Source: Sphaerolaimus hirsutus (taxonomy: Eukaryota > Nematoda > Chromadorea > Monhysterida > Sphaerolaimidae). Taken from it: a stretch of DNA of 64,000 bases. Each line of letters starts with the position of its first letter. Position 1 is the first letter of the stretch. Under the pieces are notes generated by a model. It had not been told where the DNA came from. It did not search any database and saw nothing but the letters and a program-made list of their open reading frames with translations. Where the stretch lies: NCBI GenBank assembly GCA_964036195.1, contig OZ038453.1, positions 28,896,997-28,960,996 on the forward strand, given 5' to 3'. A program made the translations under genes and the position numbers. Shown one piece after another: positions 45,001 to 53,986 of the stretch.

Positions 45001-45784
45001 TACCTTATTTCCACGAAATACCCCCTTGAATTAACCCCCCCCCCCTCGAAATACCCCCAGGTATTTTTGAGCTGATGAAAAATAAACCCCCCTCGAAATA
45101 CCCCCCTCTGGAATGATGTACATCAAGTATTCAATGTAAATGATGTATTTACCATATTACCTCCAATATAAGGCATCCCTCTAATATAAGGTACCCTCTT
45201 ATATAAGGTATAACTTTTGGCTATTTTGAACGCCACAATATAAATATAAGGTACCCTCTAATATAAGGCATACCTCTAATAAGGCAAGGCTGGCTGCGTG
45301 CTAAAACACGCAAATTATAAAAAATGGTTGCTAAAATGATGAAAATGGTGCCGAAGGGCACTGCGATGACTCTTCGTCGACTTCCGCCGCTGAAAAGTGT
45401 GTCAGTTTACGGTGGCACTATTCACTGGACAATAAACTTTGAATTGTTGACCAGCCGAAAATCTGGCGAAAACAATATAAGGTATACCTTATATTAGAGG
45501 TAATACGGTATCTATGTTAGTTTGCATCGCAGGTACACGTATACGCTAAGTTGTGTATTTAAATATGTAAATACGTCTATAGGTATGTCCCAATATATCC
45601 TACTAGGCACGTTTATTACCGTTCTTGGTACCGTAAAACTGTACCCTACACTAAGAATTTCGCAAAATTTTCTGGCGACATAATTACCCCCCCCCCCTCT
45701 AATAAGCCCCCCCTCTAAATACCCCCTCAAAATTTCCACTCTGAAAAAATAAACCCCCTGGGGGTATTTCAAGGAAAAACGGTA
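45001..45784. mobile_element. TACCTTATTTCC-family MITE with nested MITE
   Basis: TACCTTATTTCCACGAAATA and TTTCAAGGAAAAACGGTA are inverted ends with C-rich arms. It is interrupted by 45150-45510. Confidence 0.8.
45150..45510. mobile_element. TACCATATTACCTCCAATAT MITE with ATATAAGG units
   Basis: TACCATATTACCTCCAATAT and ATATTAGAGGTAATACGGTA are inverted ends. CTCTAATATAAGGTACC units lie next to the ends. The GC-richer middle includes TCTTCGTCGACTTCCGCCGC. Confidence 0.85.
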
Positions 45785-45985
45785 CCATATTTCTTCTAAT
45801 AGAAGAGCACCGTTGTATTTTTTCGTCAAGTTTTTTACCTGTCGTTCTATTTTCCACCAAATTTTTCGCACATTTTTTATATATTTGAACATGGTGTTTA
45901 TTATGAAATGTGAACAACATTTTCTATATCATATAATGAATTCAAACAACTTCAAACCAAATGTGAAAACAATTCCAAACCATAC

Positions 45986-46185
45986 NNNNNNNNNNNNNNN
46001 NNNNNNNNNNNNNNNNNNNNNNNNNNNNNNNNNNNNNNNNNNNNNNNNNNNNNNNNNNNNNNNNNNNNNNNNNNNNNNNNNNNNNNNNNNNNNNNNNNNN
46101 NNNNNNNNNNNNNNNNNNNNNNNNNNNNNNNNNNNNNNNNNNNNNNNNNNNNNNNNNNNNNNNNNNNNNNNNNNNNNNNNNNNNN
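45986..46185. other. Assembly gap (200 N)
   Basis: Two hundred undetermined bases, a round length that suggests an estimated or default gap. Apparent open frames across it are meaningless. Confidence 1.
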
Positions 46186-46360
46186 AACTGCCATTTATAA
46201 GGTTATGTAGACTAATATTAGTATGTAGATGGTATTTATAAACACTGTTCTCATGTGATGCCGACATTGTTTGAACGTGTGTTCTGCACTACGCACTACG
46301 TGTTCTGTACATTCTCTTTACACTCAATCTGGGGGGGGGGGGGGTATTTCGAGGAAATAT

Positions 46361-46363
<3 letters not shown>
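46186..46363. mobile_element. Right part of a TACCGTATTTCC-family MITE
   Basis: It ends GGTATTTCGAGGAAATATGGTA and matches the interior of 38874-39326 in reverse. The left part is in the gap. It is followed by an (AT)n microsatellite at 46362-46398. Confidence 0.75.
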
Positions 46364-46400
<37 letters not shown>

Positions 46401-46432
46401 AATGTGGTTTCACATATTTATGCGAAACAAAC

Positions 46433-46528
46433 CCATTCCATCTGTGGCCAAAGTTCAGCTTGTCCATGCAGCAGTACCACTCGACCGGCTCGCGGTAGTT
46501 ATAACAGTCCAGGTGGCAGTCCCAAGCC
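46433..46528 (-). CDS. Exon: Cys-rich, part of the minus-strand gene
   Basis: On the minus strand 31 whole codons include Asp-Cys-His-Leu-Asp-Cys-Tyr, Trp-Tyr-Cys-Cys-Met-Asp and Phe-Gly-His-Arg-Trp-Asn. GC content is higher than the surroundings. The donor AATGG/GTTTGT (phase 2) fits the phase-2 start of exon 44863-44945. The acceptor TTTACAG at 46529 lies inside the palindromic repeat at 46513-46704, so the 5' border is doubtful. Its phase (2) does not match the phase-1 end of 53182-53301, implying a missing exon or another border. No domain was recognised. Confidence 0.45.
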
Positions 46529-46704
46529 CTGTAAAGTGTAAAGTAAAGTGTCAAATGTAAAGTCAAATGCAAAGTAAACTGTCAATTGTCATGCAAAGTT
46601 CAGTAATAAAATCTTTTTTTTTTGTTTCAATTGACACTTTACTTTGCATTTGACTTTACATTTGACACTTTACTTTACACTTTACAGGGCTTGGGACTGC
46701 CCCC
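46513..46704. repeat. Palindromic AAGTGTCAAATGTAAAG element
   Basis: GGCAGTCCCAAGCCCTGTAA on the left pairs with TTACAGGGCTTGGGACTGCC on the right across near-perfect arms. The same sequence is found inside the CAGGGTTGG-type hAT-like elements near 30590, 43620, 52390 and 55440. Confidence 0.85.
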
Positions 46705-46783
46705 ATGTGGCTGGTGCACATCACCAATCTACCTGCGAGTGGAAATATTTACACTTTCTGTGATAGCCGCTGCGAATATTGAC

Positions 46784-47352
46784 CAGAGTTGTGAAAGCGT
46801 ATTTACACTTACCCGAAAGACCCGGGTACCGTATTTCCTCTAAAAAATACCCCCAGGGGGTTTATTTTTTCAGAGTGGAAATTTTGAGAGAAAAACGTGA
46901 AAAATGCAACAATAACCACCATTTATAAGTTTTTACAGCCTTATATAAGGATGTGGATGGTATAAACGATGTTCTAACGTAACACAGTAAGTGTTTTGAA
47001 TGTCTGTTATGCATTTCCCGGACGACAAATACATACTGCCCATTTTGAGGGGGGTATTTAGAGGGGGGGGGTATTTTGAGGAAATACGGTATTTGGGTAG
47101 TTATAAATACGCTTATGCTTACGCTTTGGAAAAATAACGATACGCTTTGTTACGCTTCACTGACTAAAATACCCGGGTACTGTAAAAGCGTAAAATTTTT
47201 TGCACGTGACCCTGTTTTCCATTTGAGAGAGCATAGGGTCGTGTATACTCAGCGGACCGGAAAGTATCCGTCTAAAATTATTTATGTCATAATCGATGCT
47301 ACGATGCATAACTTATGCACACACACAAAAATACCGGTATTAACCAACTCTG
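46784..47352. mobile_element. hAT-like element with GCGTA/ACGCTT units and nested MITE
   Basis: CAGAGTTGTGAAAGCG and TTAACCAACTCTG are the ends. The MITE 46827-47091 is nested inside. No matching 8-bp duplication was found, partly because a second hAT-like element has inserted across its right end (duplication CTCTGGAG at 47348-47355). Confidence 0.7.
46827..47091. mobile_element. TACCGTATTTCC-family MITE nested in hAT-like element
   Basis: TACCGTATTTCCTCTAAAAA and TTTTGAGGAAATACGGTA are the ends. The interior is nearly the same as 17370-17641. Confidence 0.85.
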
Positions 47353-47386
47353 GAGCAGGATTGGTTTTATAAAAAAATATTTGTAA

Positions 47387-48108
47387 ATTGTAAGCTATTT
47401 AAAGAGGCCCCGGTCGGGGACTGGTCCCCAGCAAAAAAATAAAAAATTTCAAAAGTCAATAATTGGTGTGTATGGGTTGTTTGCCTGTTAATTAGGTTAA
47501 TTAACACCAAATTTGCATGCACAAAATTTCTGCAAGACAGTTACACATGCATTTTTTTGGGGGGTGTTTAATTTGCTATATCCCAAATTTTTTGATGTTT
47601 GGTCCCTGACCCTGAATTTTGGTCCCTGACAGGGGATGAAAAATTTGTCCCCTATCAGGGACGAATTTCCCTGGTCTGGGACCACAATTGTTTGTTTGCT
47701 GAAAAAAATTTTCTCACCAGGGACGTTTGGCCCACCGGGGGCCAGTCCCTGGTGGGATTTCGTTCACTATACAAAAATACAGTGAACAACAAAAATAAAA
47801 GTGTAAAATTCAGAAACTAAACAGAAACAGAAATACTAACTGCTCTGACCTGAAACTTGGCATGTGTACTCACTTAACGAAGGAGTAACGGTACATGCAT
47901 GCCAAAATTGAGACAAATCGAGAAAAATTTATACACCACCTCCCCCCAAAGAATATGCATTAGAATGTGTAGCCATCTTGCAGAAATTTTGTGCATGCTA
48001 ATTTGGTGATAATTAACCTAATTAACATGCAAACAACCCATACACACCAATTATTGACTTTTGAAAAAAAATTTTTGCCCAGGATCGGTCCCTCTGTAAA
48101 CAGCCCAA
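47387..48108. mobile_element. Long-TIR element, GGTCGGGGACTGGTCCC family
   Basis: The arms of about 150 bases are inverted: GCATGCACAAAATTTCTGCA on the left against TGCAGAAATTTTGTGCATGC on the right. GGTCCCTG units fill the middle. Single arms occur at 19975-20123 and about 53640-53790. Confidence 0.75.
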
Positions 48109-48449
48109 AAAGCATAAATGAAAATGTATTTTATTTTAATTTTATTCTTGTTGCATTTTATTCCTAAAAGTCATTAATAAAACAAAAGGATACCATTTTA
48201 CAAAAAAAATACAAAAATTGTACAAAATTTATACAAAAGATAAGAATCTGGCATGCAAGGCCAGAAAATCGTTATCATTGTGGCCACTAGTTTTCATGGT
48301 TCTAAAATGAAAACAGGTTCCCATCCCAATTCGAAGCTTGCTGAGGAGCCAACAACAACATTCAAATCCAAAAGTGTTGAATCATGTTGCTTGTTGCCAT
48401 CTTGGCAAGAAAAGTGATAAATATATTTTAGGATAGCAGAGTAAAAATT

Positions 48450-48892
48450 CCGTAAATGCTCTAATAATACGGCAGGTCTCCAATAATACGACATCTCCAA
48501 TAGTGCCACAGGTTTGGGCACGTTGTGTGAAAATAATCCGACACTCTCCAATAATGTGACACTCTTCAATAGTGCGACACCTGAGAAATAAAAAGAAAAA
48601 GCGCCGTAACGATGTGGCAATCTGCGGAAGCCGCGGATTCGGCGCTTTTGGACAAAACAGCGGCTGGCGGCAGTTCACAAGAGTCGCTCGGCAGTTCGCA
48701 AGGGTCGGCGGACAGTTCACAAGGGCGCCAGCCGCCTCACAACCGCCACTATTCACTGGCCGAGAAGTTGATGATTCGACGAAAACAATAATGCGACACT
48801 CTCTAATAATGCGACATCTCCAATAGTACAACACCTAAAAATGTGCTGAAAAAAATAGTACAACTGTCGTATTATTAGAGCATTTACGGTAC
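48450..48892. mobile_element. CCGTAAATGCTCTAATAATACG TIR element
   Basis: CCGTAAATGCTCTAATAATA and TATTATTAGAGCATTTACGG are exact inverted ends. The middle (GCGGAAGCCGCGGATTCGGC and Cys/Arg-rich-looking open frames) is shared in reverse with 11912-12318. No gene is inferred. Confidence 0.85.
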
Positions 48893-49089
48893 TACTGTTT
48901 ACACAAGTAAAGTAAGAATTACTACAGTTTGTAGAAGTACCATGCAAGGTCTATTTACATAAGAAAGGTCCGCCGACTTGTCGCTGAGCTATGTTTGCAT
49001 TTTATAGATCAAACATCTGACTTGTCGCTGAGCAGTGTTTGCATGTTTTTAGATGTTTGGCAAAAAGTTTTTTGTGCTAACTGAGGAGT

Positions 49090-49097
49090 ATAAAAGC
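49090..49097 (+). promoter_or_regulatory. TATA box of the gag leader
   Basis: TATAAAAG lies 230 bases upstream of the gag ATG in an otherwise plain leader, where a retroelement U3/R promoter would sit. A direct repeat with ACTTGTCGCTGAGC occurs twice just upstream (about 48977 and 49021). Confidence 0.45.
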
Positions 49098-49242
49098 AAG
49101 CCTCATGTTTAGTAAGATTCAGTCAAAAATACATTCAACAGCATTGCATAGCATTATTGCATCTTCAAACCTTCCCTTCCATTACTGTCGGACAAAGCTA
49201 AAATAAAGTACCCAAACCAAACCACTGGACTTCCTGAACTAA

Positions 49243-49328
49243 AAGCCAACACAACAACCATCAAGCCAACCTGACAAGCCACAACACAGGGGAGAAAACA
49301 CCCACCACTGACCACAACCTCACAACAT
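49243..49328 (+). repeat. 86-bp direct repeat, 5' copy (gag leader)
   Basis: AAGCCAACACAACAACCAT through CCTCACAACAT is repeated at 51578-51663 with two mismatches. This copy ends on the first bases of the gag start codon. Confidence 0.9.
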
Positions 49329-50832
49329 GGCGCAGCTTGCAACTGGAGACAGGGCACAGTCAGCATATGGCAATGCAGTTCCACAGCTTGTGGGATCAGG
49401 CACAATCAGAAAGGTCCTGGGACAGAACAGGAAACAAGCAAAGACTCTGTTGGCAGAGGAAGCACCAGTTTTCACACATGTCAAAGAGAGTGCTACTCAT
49501 GAGAATGTGTCAAAGGCTAAACAAGTCAGAGTGGTTATGGCAAACCTGAGAGACAAATGTGAAGCATGCAAACAGAAATTGACAGAGAGGGACACAGAGT
49601 GGAGGAATGTTCTGGCAAATTTAGAGGCCCTTTCAAATCAAGGTCTGAAAGAATCCCAAGTACTTCAGAGTGAAGAAGAGCAGAAGTATGCAGAGCACTT
49701 GGAGAGCCCAGAAGGACATCTGAATCTGATTCAACAGCTTGAGGATAAAGCAATCAGTTTGAGGATTGGCATTCAGTCACTGGAGGAATACCTACAGAAA
49801 ATCACTGGAACAGAGACAACATCACTGGCACAACAACAGAACTCAAACTCAGCAACAACAACAGCTGGACAAAGCCAGTCAAATACAACTCAGAGGACTA
49901 CACCAAGGTTGATGGAAGCCAAGTTGCCAAAGTTGGAGTTGAGAGACTTCAATGGTGACATCATCCAGTGGGATGCTTGGTGGCAGTCATATGAGCAAGT
50001 CATACACAAAAGGACAGATATGGCCATCATCACAAAGTTCCAGTACCTGCTGAAATATGTGACTGGGGAGGCATTTGATGCCATCAAAGGAATCAGGGTG
50101 GTTGAGCAAAATTATGAATTGGCCATTGAAATTCTGCAAAAGCAATATGGCAAGACAAGAGACATCAAAAGAAGACTGTATGCAAAGCTCCAGCAAGTAC
50201 CAGCGCCAAAAGGGCACTACAAGAGCTTGCAGAGTTTTCACAGAGAGGTGCAATCACTGGTGTATCAACTCAGATCTCAGAATGAAGATATGAACAATTA
50301 TGCAACAGTTGAGATGATCAGATCCAAGATCCCAAGTAAGATCAGACTTGAAATTGTCAAAATAAAAGGAGAAGATCAAGAATGGTCAATTGCAAACATT
50401 CTTAGCAGTTTGGAGAAGATCATTGAACAGAGGAAAGAGGCTGATACAGACACATCAGACAAACAAGAATCAAACTTCAGCAAGAATTTACATCAGAAAA
50501 GAGATCAGAAACCGATAACAACCACCAGTGCATTCTCAGCTTCAGCAACCAACAACAACCCATATTGCATCTTTTGTGAAGGGAGTCACTTCAGTTCAGA
50601 GTATACACCAGCCAGAAATGAAAAACAGAAAATGATAGAAATATGGGATGCAATTCAACATAAAAAGGATAAATTATGGCATTTATGGCAGAAGCTGTAT
50701 CTGGATATGCTCAGACAGAGATACAACTTTGGGAAACAAAGTAATAGAGATGTAATCACAGAACCCAAAGTTGGTGCAGTGGTACTGATCAAAGAACAGA
50801 ATTTACCAAGAGGTGCATGGAAGCTTGGATAA
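49327..50832 (+). CDS. BEL/Pao-type gag polyprotein joined to pol C-terminal tail
   Basis: It is an intact 501-codon ORF. Residues about 65-155 are charged and helical, likely coiled coil. Residues about 195-370 carry the DUF1759 gag signature (Lys-Leu-Pro-Lys-Leu-Glu-Leu-Arg-Asp-Phe-Asn-Gly-Asp-Ile-x-x-Trp, then Phe-x-Tyr-Leu-Leu and Leu-x-x-x-Tyr-Gly). About residue 412 a zinc knuckle (Cys-x2-Cys-x4-His) lacks its last Cys, which is Tyr here. The last ~25 residues (Val-Gly-Ala-Val-Val-Leu-Ile-Lys...Pro-Arg-Gly-Ala-Trp-Lys-Leu-Gly) are the DUF5641-type end of BEL/Pao integrase. Protease, RT, RNase H and most of integrase are therefore deleted between gag and the pol tail. The copy cannot be autonomous, but gag is intact. 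Confidence 0.85.
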   Translation: MAQLATGDRAQSAYGNAVPQLVGSGTIRKVLGQNRKQAKTLLAEEAPVFTHVKESATHENVSKAKQVRVVMANLRDKCEACKQKLTERDTEWRNVLANLEALSNQGLKESQVLQSEEEQKYAEHLESPEGHLNLIQQLEDKAISLRIGIQSLEEYLQKITGTETTSLAQQQNSNSATTTAGQSQSNTTQRTTPRLMEAKLPKLELRDFNGDIIQWDAWWQSYEQVIHKRTDMAIITKFQYLLKYVTGEAFDAIKGIRVVEQNYELAIEILQKQYGKTRDIKRRLYAKLQQVPAPKGHYKSLQSFHREVQSLVYQLRSQNEDMNNYATVEMIRSKIPSKIRLEIVKIKGEDQEWSIANILSSLEKIIEQRKEADTDTSDKQESNFSKNLHQKRDQKPITTTSAFSASATNNNPYCIFCEGSHFSSEYTPARNEKQKMIEIWDAIQHKKDKLWHLWQKLYLDMLRQRYNFGKQSNRDVITEPKVGAVVLIKEQNLPRGAWKLG

Positions 50833-51686
50833 ATTCAGAAGTTGAACAGAAGCAAAGATTAAAAAGTGGAAAACACATTGAGAGACCAATTGTACATCTG
50901 TGTCCATTAGAAGTTCAAGACTATAATGGACAAGGACAAGAAAAGGATGACAAAGACAAAGACGATCCAATGGACAAGAATCCATCAGACCAGCCACCAC
51001 AAGCACCAGAAGCCAGAAAGAATCCACACAGAACAGCCAGAAGACAGCAAACATATGCAGATTTCTTCATGGTGGGATTGCAAGTTTTGACCATCATATC
51101 AACTATCATGTCTGGTACAAATGGAACAGGTAATTGGCAGCAACAATATAACAAACAGTTCAACTTGTGCACAAAAGCCAAAAATGGGCATGCCATTGCA
51201 ATACCAGACAAGATATATTGCAAATTTCCTGTCACAGACAAAGTTAGGAAACAGGAAGTCAATTTGTGGGCACAAAGATTGGAGCCACAAAAAGCAGTAG
51301 CATACAGATGCTACATTGACCATCACATCATCACAACCAATATGGGATTTTTTGGCAGCAAGGGCATAATTGGAGACATTCATAAATTTGAAAGAGTGGA
51401 TACCAATGAATGCTGGAATGCAGTCAAAACACAAAAATGGAAAAGGCAACAAATAATACAACTCAATGATGACTTATGGTCAACTAATCAGACACTTCAT
51501 GTGGAATACAAGTGGTGCTGCATTGACAAAAAGAATGATGCAATTAATTTTGTCATTGAAAAGGGACAAGTGGCATCAAGCCAACACAACAACCATATAG
51601 CCAACCTGACAAGCCACAACACAGGGGAGAAAACACCCACCACTGACCACAACCTCACAACATTGCTAATAAAGTTACAGTGTTGA
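50817..51686 (+). CDS. Pol tail continuation plus env-like glycoprotein fragment
   Basis: It overlaps the gag/pol ORF in another frame. The first ~35 residues (Lys-Ser-Gly-Lys-His-Ile-Glu-Arg-Pro-Ile-Val-His-Leu-Cys-Pro-Leu) continue the DUF5641 domain, so a one-base slip near 50828 separates it from the ORF above. Next is an acidic/proline linker, a hydrophobic segment (about residues 82-98) that could be a signal or anchor, and a Cys/Trp-rich region with Tyr-Arg-Cys-Tyr-Ile and Val-Glu-Tyr-Lys-Trp-Cys-Cys. The same motifs recur in order at 61.9-63.0 kb. By position after pol this is env-like. It is truncated at 51578, where an 86-base copy of the gag leader takes over the frame. Confidence 0.65.
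   Translation: MEAWINSEVEQKQRLKSGKHIERPIVHLCPLEVQDYNGQGQEKDDKDKDDPMDKNPSDQPPQAPEARKNPHRTARRQQTYADFFMVGLQVLTIISTIMSGTNGTGNWQQQYNKQFNLCTKAKNGHAIAIPDKIYCKFPVTDKVRKQEVNLWAQRLEPQKAVAYRCYIDHHIITTNMGFFGSKGIIGDIHKFERVDTNECWNAVKTQKWKRQQIIQLNDDLWSTNQTLHVEYKWCCIDKKNDAINFVIEKGQVASSQHNNHIANLTSHNTGEKTPTTDHNLTTLLIKLQC
51578..51663 (+). repeat. 86-bp direct repeat, 3' copy (env end)
   Basis: 84 of 86 bases match 49243-49328. It supplies the last ~29 residues of the env-like frame, so that C-terminus is leader-derived and not genuine glycoprotein. Confidence 0.9.
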
Positions 51687-52645
51687 AAAACATATTGCTG
51701 TATGCGCAGCGCAATGTACAAAGCTGGTATGAAATATATGTGCACAATTATGTGTAGTGTTACTAGTCAGAAATCTTTGAATTGGGATGGGAACCAGTTT
51801 TCATTTTTGAACCATGAAAACTAGTCTGTGTAGCGCCATTGGACCTAAATTGGACATGAAAAACAGATGAAGTGACAAACTTTTCCATTACTTAAAAAAG
51901 TTGCATGCAGTAGCTAGGTATTGTTAGCTAGCTGTAAATGTAAAGTTACAATTATTGATAACAATAATTTGCGTTTTCAGTAGAAGGACTACTGGAGTCT
52001 ACTGGACTATTGGGTGCATTTGTAAAATGTTATGCAAAGTGTCAATTGACATGACAAATGTAAAGTAAAGTGTCAATTGTCATTCAAAATGCCAAGTGTC
52101 ATGTCAAATGTAAAGTAAATTGTCAATTTTCATGACAAATGTCATGCTATATGTAAATTGTGTATCCAAATATTACGTTTTTTTGTAGCTTATGTTTTGT
52201 CTCCAAATCTTATGTTTTTTGATTTTATCTTATCCAAATGTTAACATTCATGTTCATGTTCCAAACAAAGATTTGGATACAAAACATTAACCTACAAAAC
52301 ATAAAAAGTGGTGGCAATTTGCTTGACAATTGACACTTTACTTTACATTTGTCATGACAATTGACACTCTGCATGACCTTTGACACTACAGGGCTTAGGA
52401 CTGCCCCCATTTCCACAGAAAAAAACAGGTAGAAATTCAAGCAACAAGATAAAAAATTTACACAAAATATGAATATTTATACAATTTTACAAAAATACAA
52501 ATTTTTATGCAATTTTACCAAAATTCCAATTTTTATACAATTTTTATTTTATTTTGATATTATCCATTTTTTTTATTTTATTCTATCCTTGAATTTTCCA
52601 TTGTTTTATATTTTTTTCTGAGATTTTGCCAACCCTGCTCTGGAA

Positions 52646-53160
52646 CCAACCGGGGCTGGGTTGGTGCACAAGTAAACCCGGTGCCCAAGTGGGGCTGGTG
52701 CACAAGTTGTAATACCCGGTGCCCAAGTAGGCCCGGTGTCCAAGTAAAGTGCTTGTACTTGGGTACCGGGCCAGGCATTTACTTGTGCACCGGGTGGCTT
52801 TTTACTTGAGCATACATGTGCATTGCTTGGGCACCACTTGAGGCATCTAGTCTGAGGCAAACATGTCGCCACTCTGGAGTCTGTGATGCCACTCAAGAAA
52901 AATGGCGCTGCTCTGGAGTCCATGGGGCCACTCCATGAAAATGGCGCCATTCACCATCCATTCATGCTGTATAGCAAATCCAACTTTGAATTTTCAAAAC
53001 CAATTTTGAAAAAAACCCAAAATGATGGACTTAACGACATTCGGAACTAGATGCCTCCAGTATGGCAGTGGCACCCTTCTTGTGCACCGGGTGGGGTGCT
53101 TGCAACTGGGTAGTATAACTTGTGCACCGGCCCTACCTGGGCACCTTTTTCACTTGTGCA
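52646..53160. repeat. GTGCACAAGT/GGCCCGGTG repeat with minisatellite-family fragment
   Basis: TTGGTGCACAAGT and CGGTGCCCAAGT units recur on both strands. 52850-53070 is an inverted fragment of the 23975-25180 family (CTCTGGAGTCCATGG, TCGGAACTAGATGCCT). No gene. Confidence 0.6.
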
Positions 53161-53181
53161 CAGGTCCGGCGCAGAACCAAC

Positions 53182-53301
53182 CATTGCGATTGTTGCCATC
53201 ATACAAAGCGTTGACGGTGTTCATGGCGGGTTTACAATGCATCACACCATTGTGGTCGGACAGACAGACCTCGTCCACGTCGCAGGTTTCGCTGCAGTGC
53301 G
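53182..53301 (-). CDS. Exon: EGF/follistatin-N-like Cys module
   Basis: The minus-strand frame encodes His-Cys-Ser-Glu-Thr-Cys-Asp-Val-Asp-Glu-Val-Cys-Leu-Ser-Asp-His-Asn-Gly-Val-Met-His-Cys, the Cys-x3-Cys-x5-Cys-x9-Cys spacing of follistatin-N/EGF-like modules, then a Gly/Asn-rich tail. Acceptor CGCGCAG (weak pyrimidine tract) precedes 53301 and donor AATG/GTTGGT follows 53182, giving a symmetric phase 1-1 exon of 120 bases like the exons at 54.8 and 57.9 kb. The region is clearly GC-richer than its surroundings. Probably one extracellular module of the same secreted protein. Confidence 0.6.
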
Positions 53302-53986
53302 CTGCGCGGCCACATTAGGTCAGCCATGGCCATTTTGCTACTTGGGGCTGTTTAGATGCTGTTCGCATGGGGGGGGGTCCCCGCGATTACACAAATTTTG
53401 ACTTTCAACCATCTTTGGGGGGGGGGGTGAAAATTGAATAGGGAAAACATCAAACTGTACGTGCATAGATGGCCTAGTGCATAGATGCATAGATTCCACA
53501 CAGCCTGGTTAATGAAGCAACCTCAACAACCCCCAAAGACACAAGGAAAATTGTGGTCTAAAGAGCATGATTACATTTAGCATTCCAAAAATTGGCTGAT
53601 TGCTGAAAATAGGCAAAAGTTATGAAAATAAGTGCTTTGGAATGAAAATTGTGTGCATGCAAATTTGGTGATAATTCGCGTAATAACCATGCAAACAACT
53701 CATACACCCCAGTTATTGACTTTTTAAAAAAATTATTTTTTTTTGCCAGGGATCGGTCCCTGACCGGTGCCTCTGTAAATAACCTCACTATTTCTGTACC
53801 CTGTACTGTAGGGGATGAGTAAAAAATATATTGTACGTGTTGTATACTTTGGAAAAAGTTTCGTACCTGTAACAAATCTAGTCTAATAAATCTCATTACA
53901 AAAATATGGTTCAAAGCTCAATTTTTTGGTCAACACAAAAAAATCCATGTGAACAGCACCTACCTAGTTGAATCATGTATGTATAC
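53302..53986. other. Intron sequence with a transposon arm
   Basis: It holds G-runs near 53370 and 53415, and a right arm of the GGTCGGGG family at about 53640-53790 (GTGCATGCAAATTTGGTGAT.., GGATCGGTCCCTGACCGG). No exon was recognised. Confidence 0.5.

Larger units (their letters stand above)
48289..51825. mobile_element. 3.5-kb TIR element enclosing retroelement gag/env genes
   Basis: CTAGTTTTCATGGTTC..GGTTCCCATCCCAATTC (48289-48334) is inverted at 51780-51825, about 46 bases with few mismatches. Inside are a MITE (48450-48892), a TATA-box leader, a gag ORF joined to a pol tail, and an env-like ORF. It lies at the point where the surrounding hAT-like element is interrupted. Target duplications are not clear. 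Confidence 0.7.
47356..52637. mobile_element. CAGGGTTGG-type hAT-like element expanded by nested insertions
   Basis: The left end CAGGATTGGTTTTATAAAA and right end GAGATTTTGCCAACCCTG are flanked by CTCTGGAG and CTCTGGAA (7 of 8). Between them the family's own sequence (AAATAAAA tracts, GCATGCAAGGCCAG, AAAGTGTCAATTG units) is broken by a long-TIR element (47387-48108) and by the 3.5-kb element at 48289-51825. Removing those leaves about 1 kb, the size of its relatives. Confidence 0.8.

Noticed and set aside
45813..46267. Frames crossing 45986-46185
   Set aside because: They include 200 undetermined bases, so nothing can be inferred across the gap.
53022..53401. Plus-strand frames of 93-98 codons over 53.0-53.4 kb
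   Set aside because: The opposite strand encodes the spaced-cysteine module with splice-like borders, so these plus-strand frames are its shadow.
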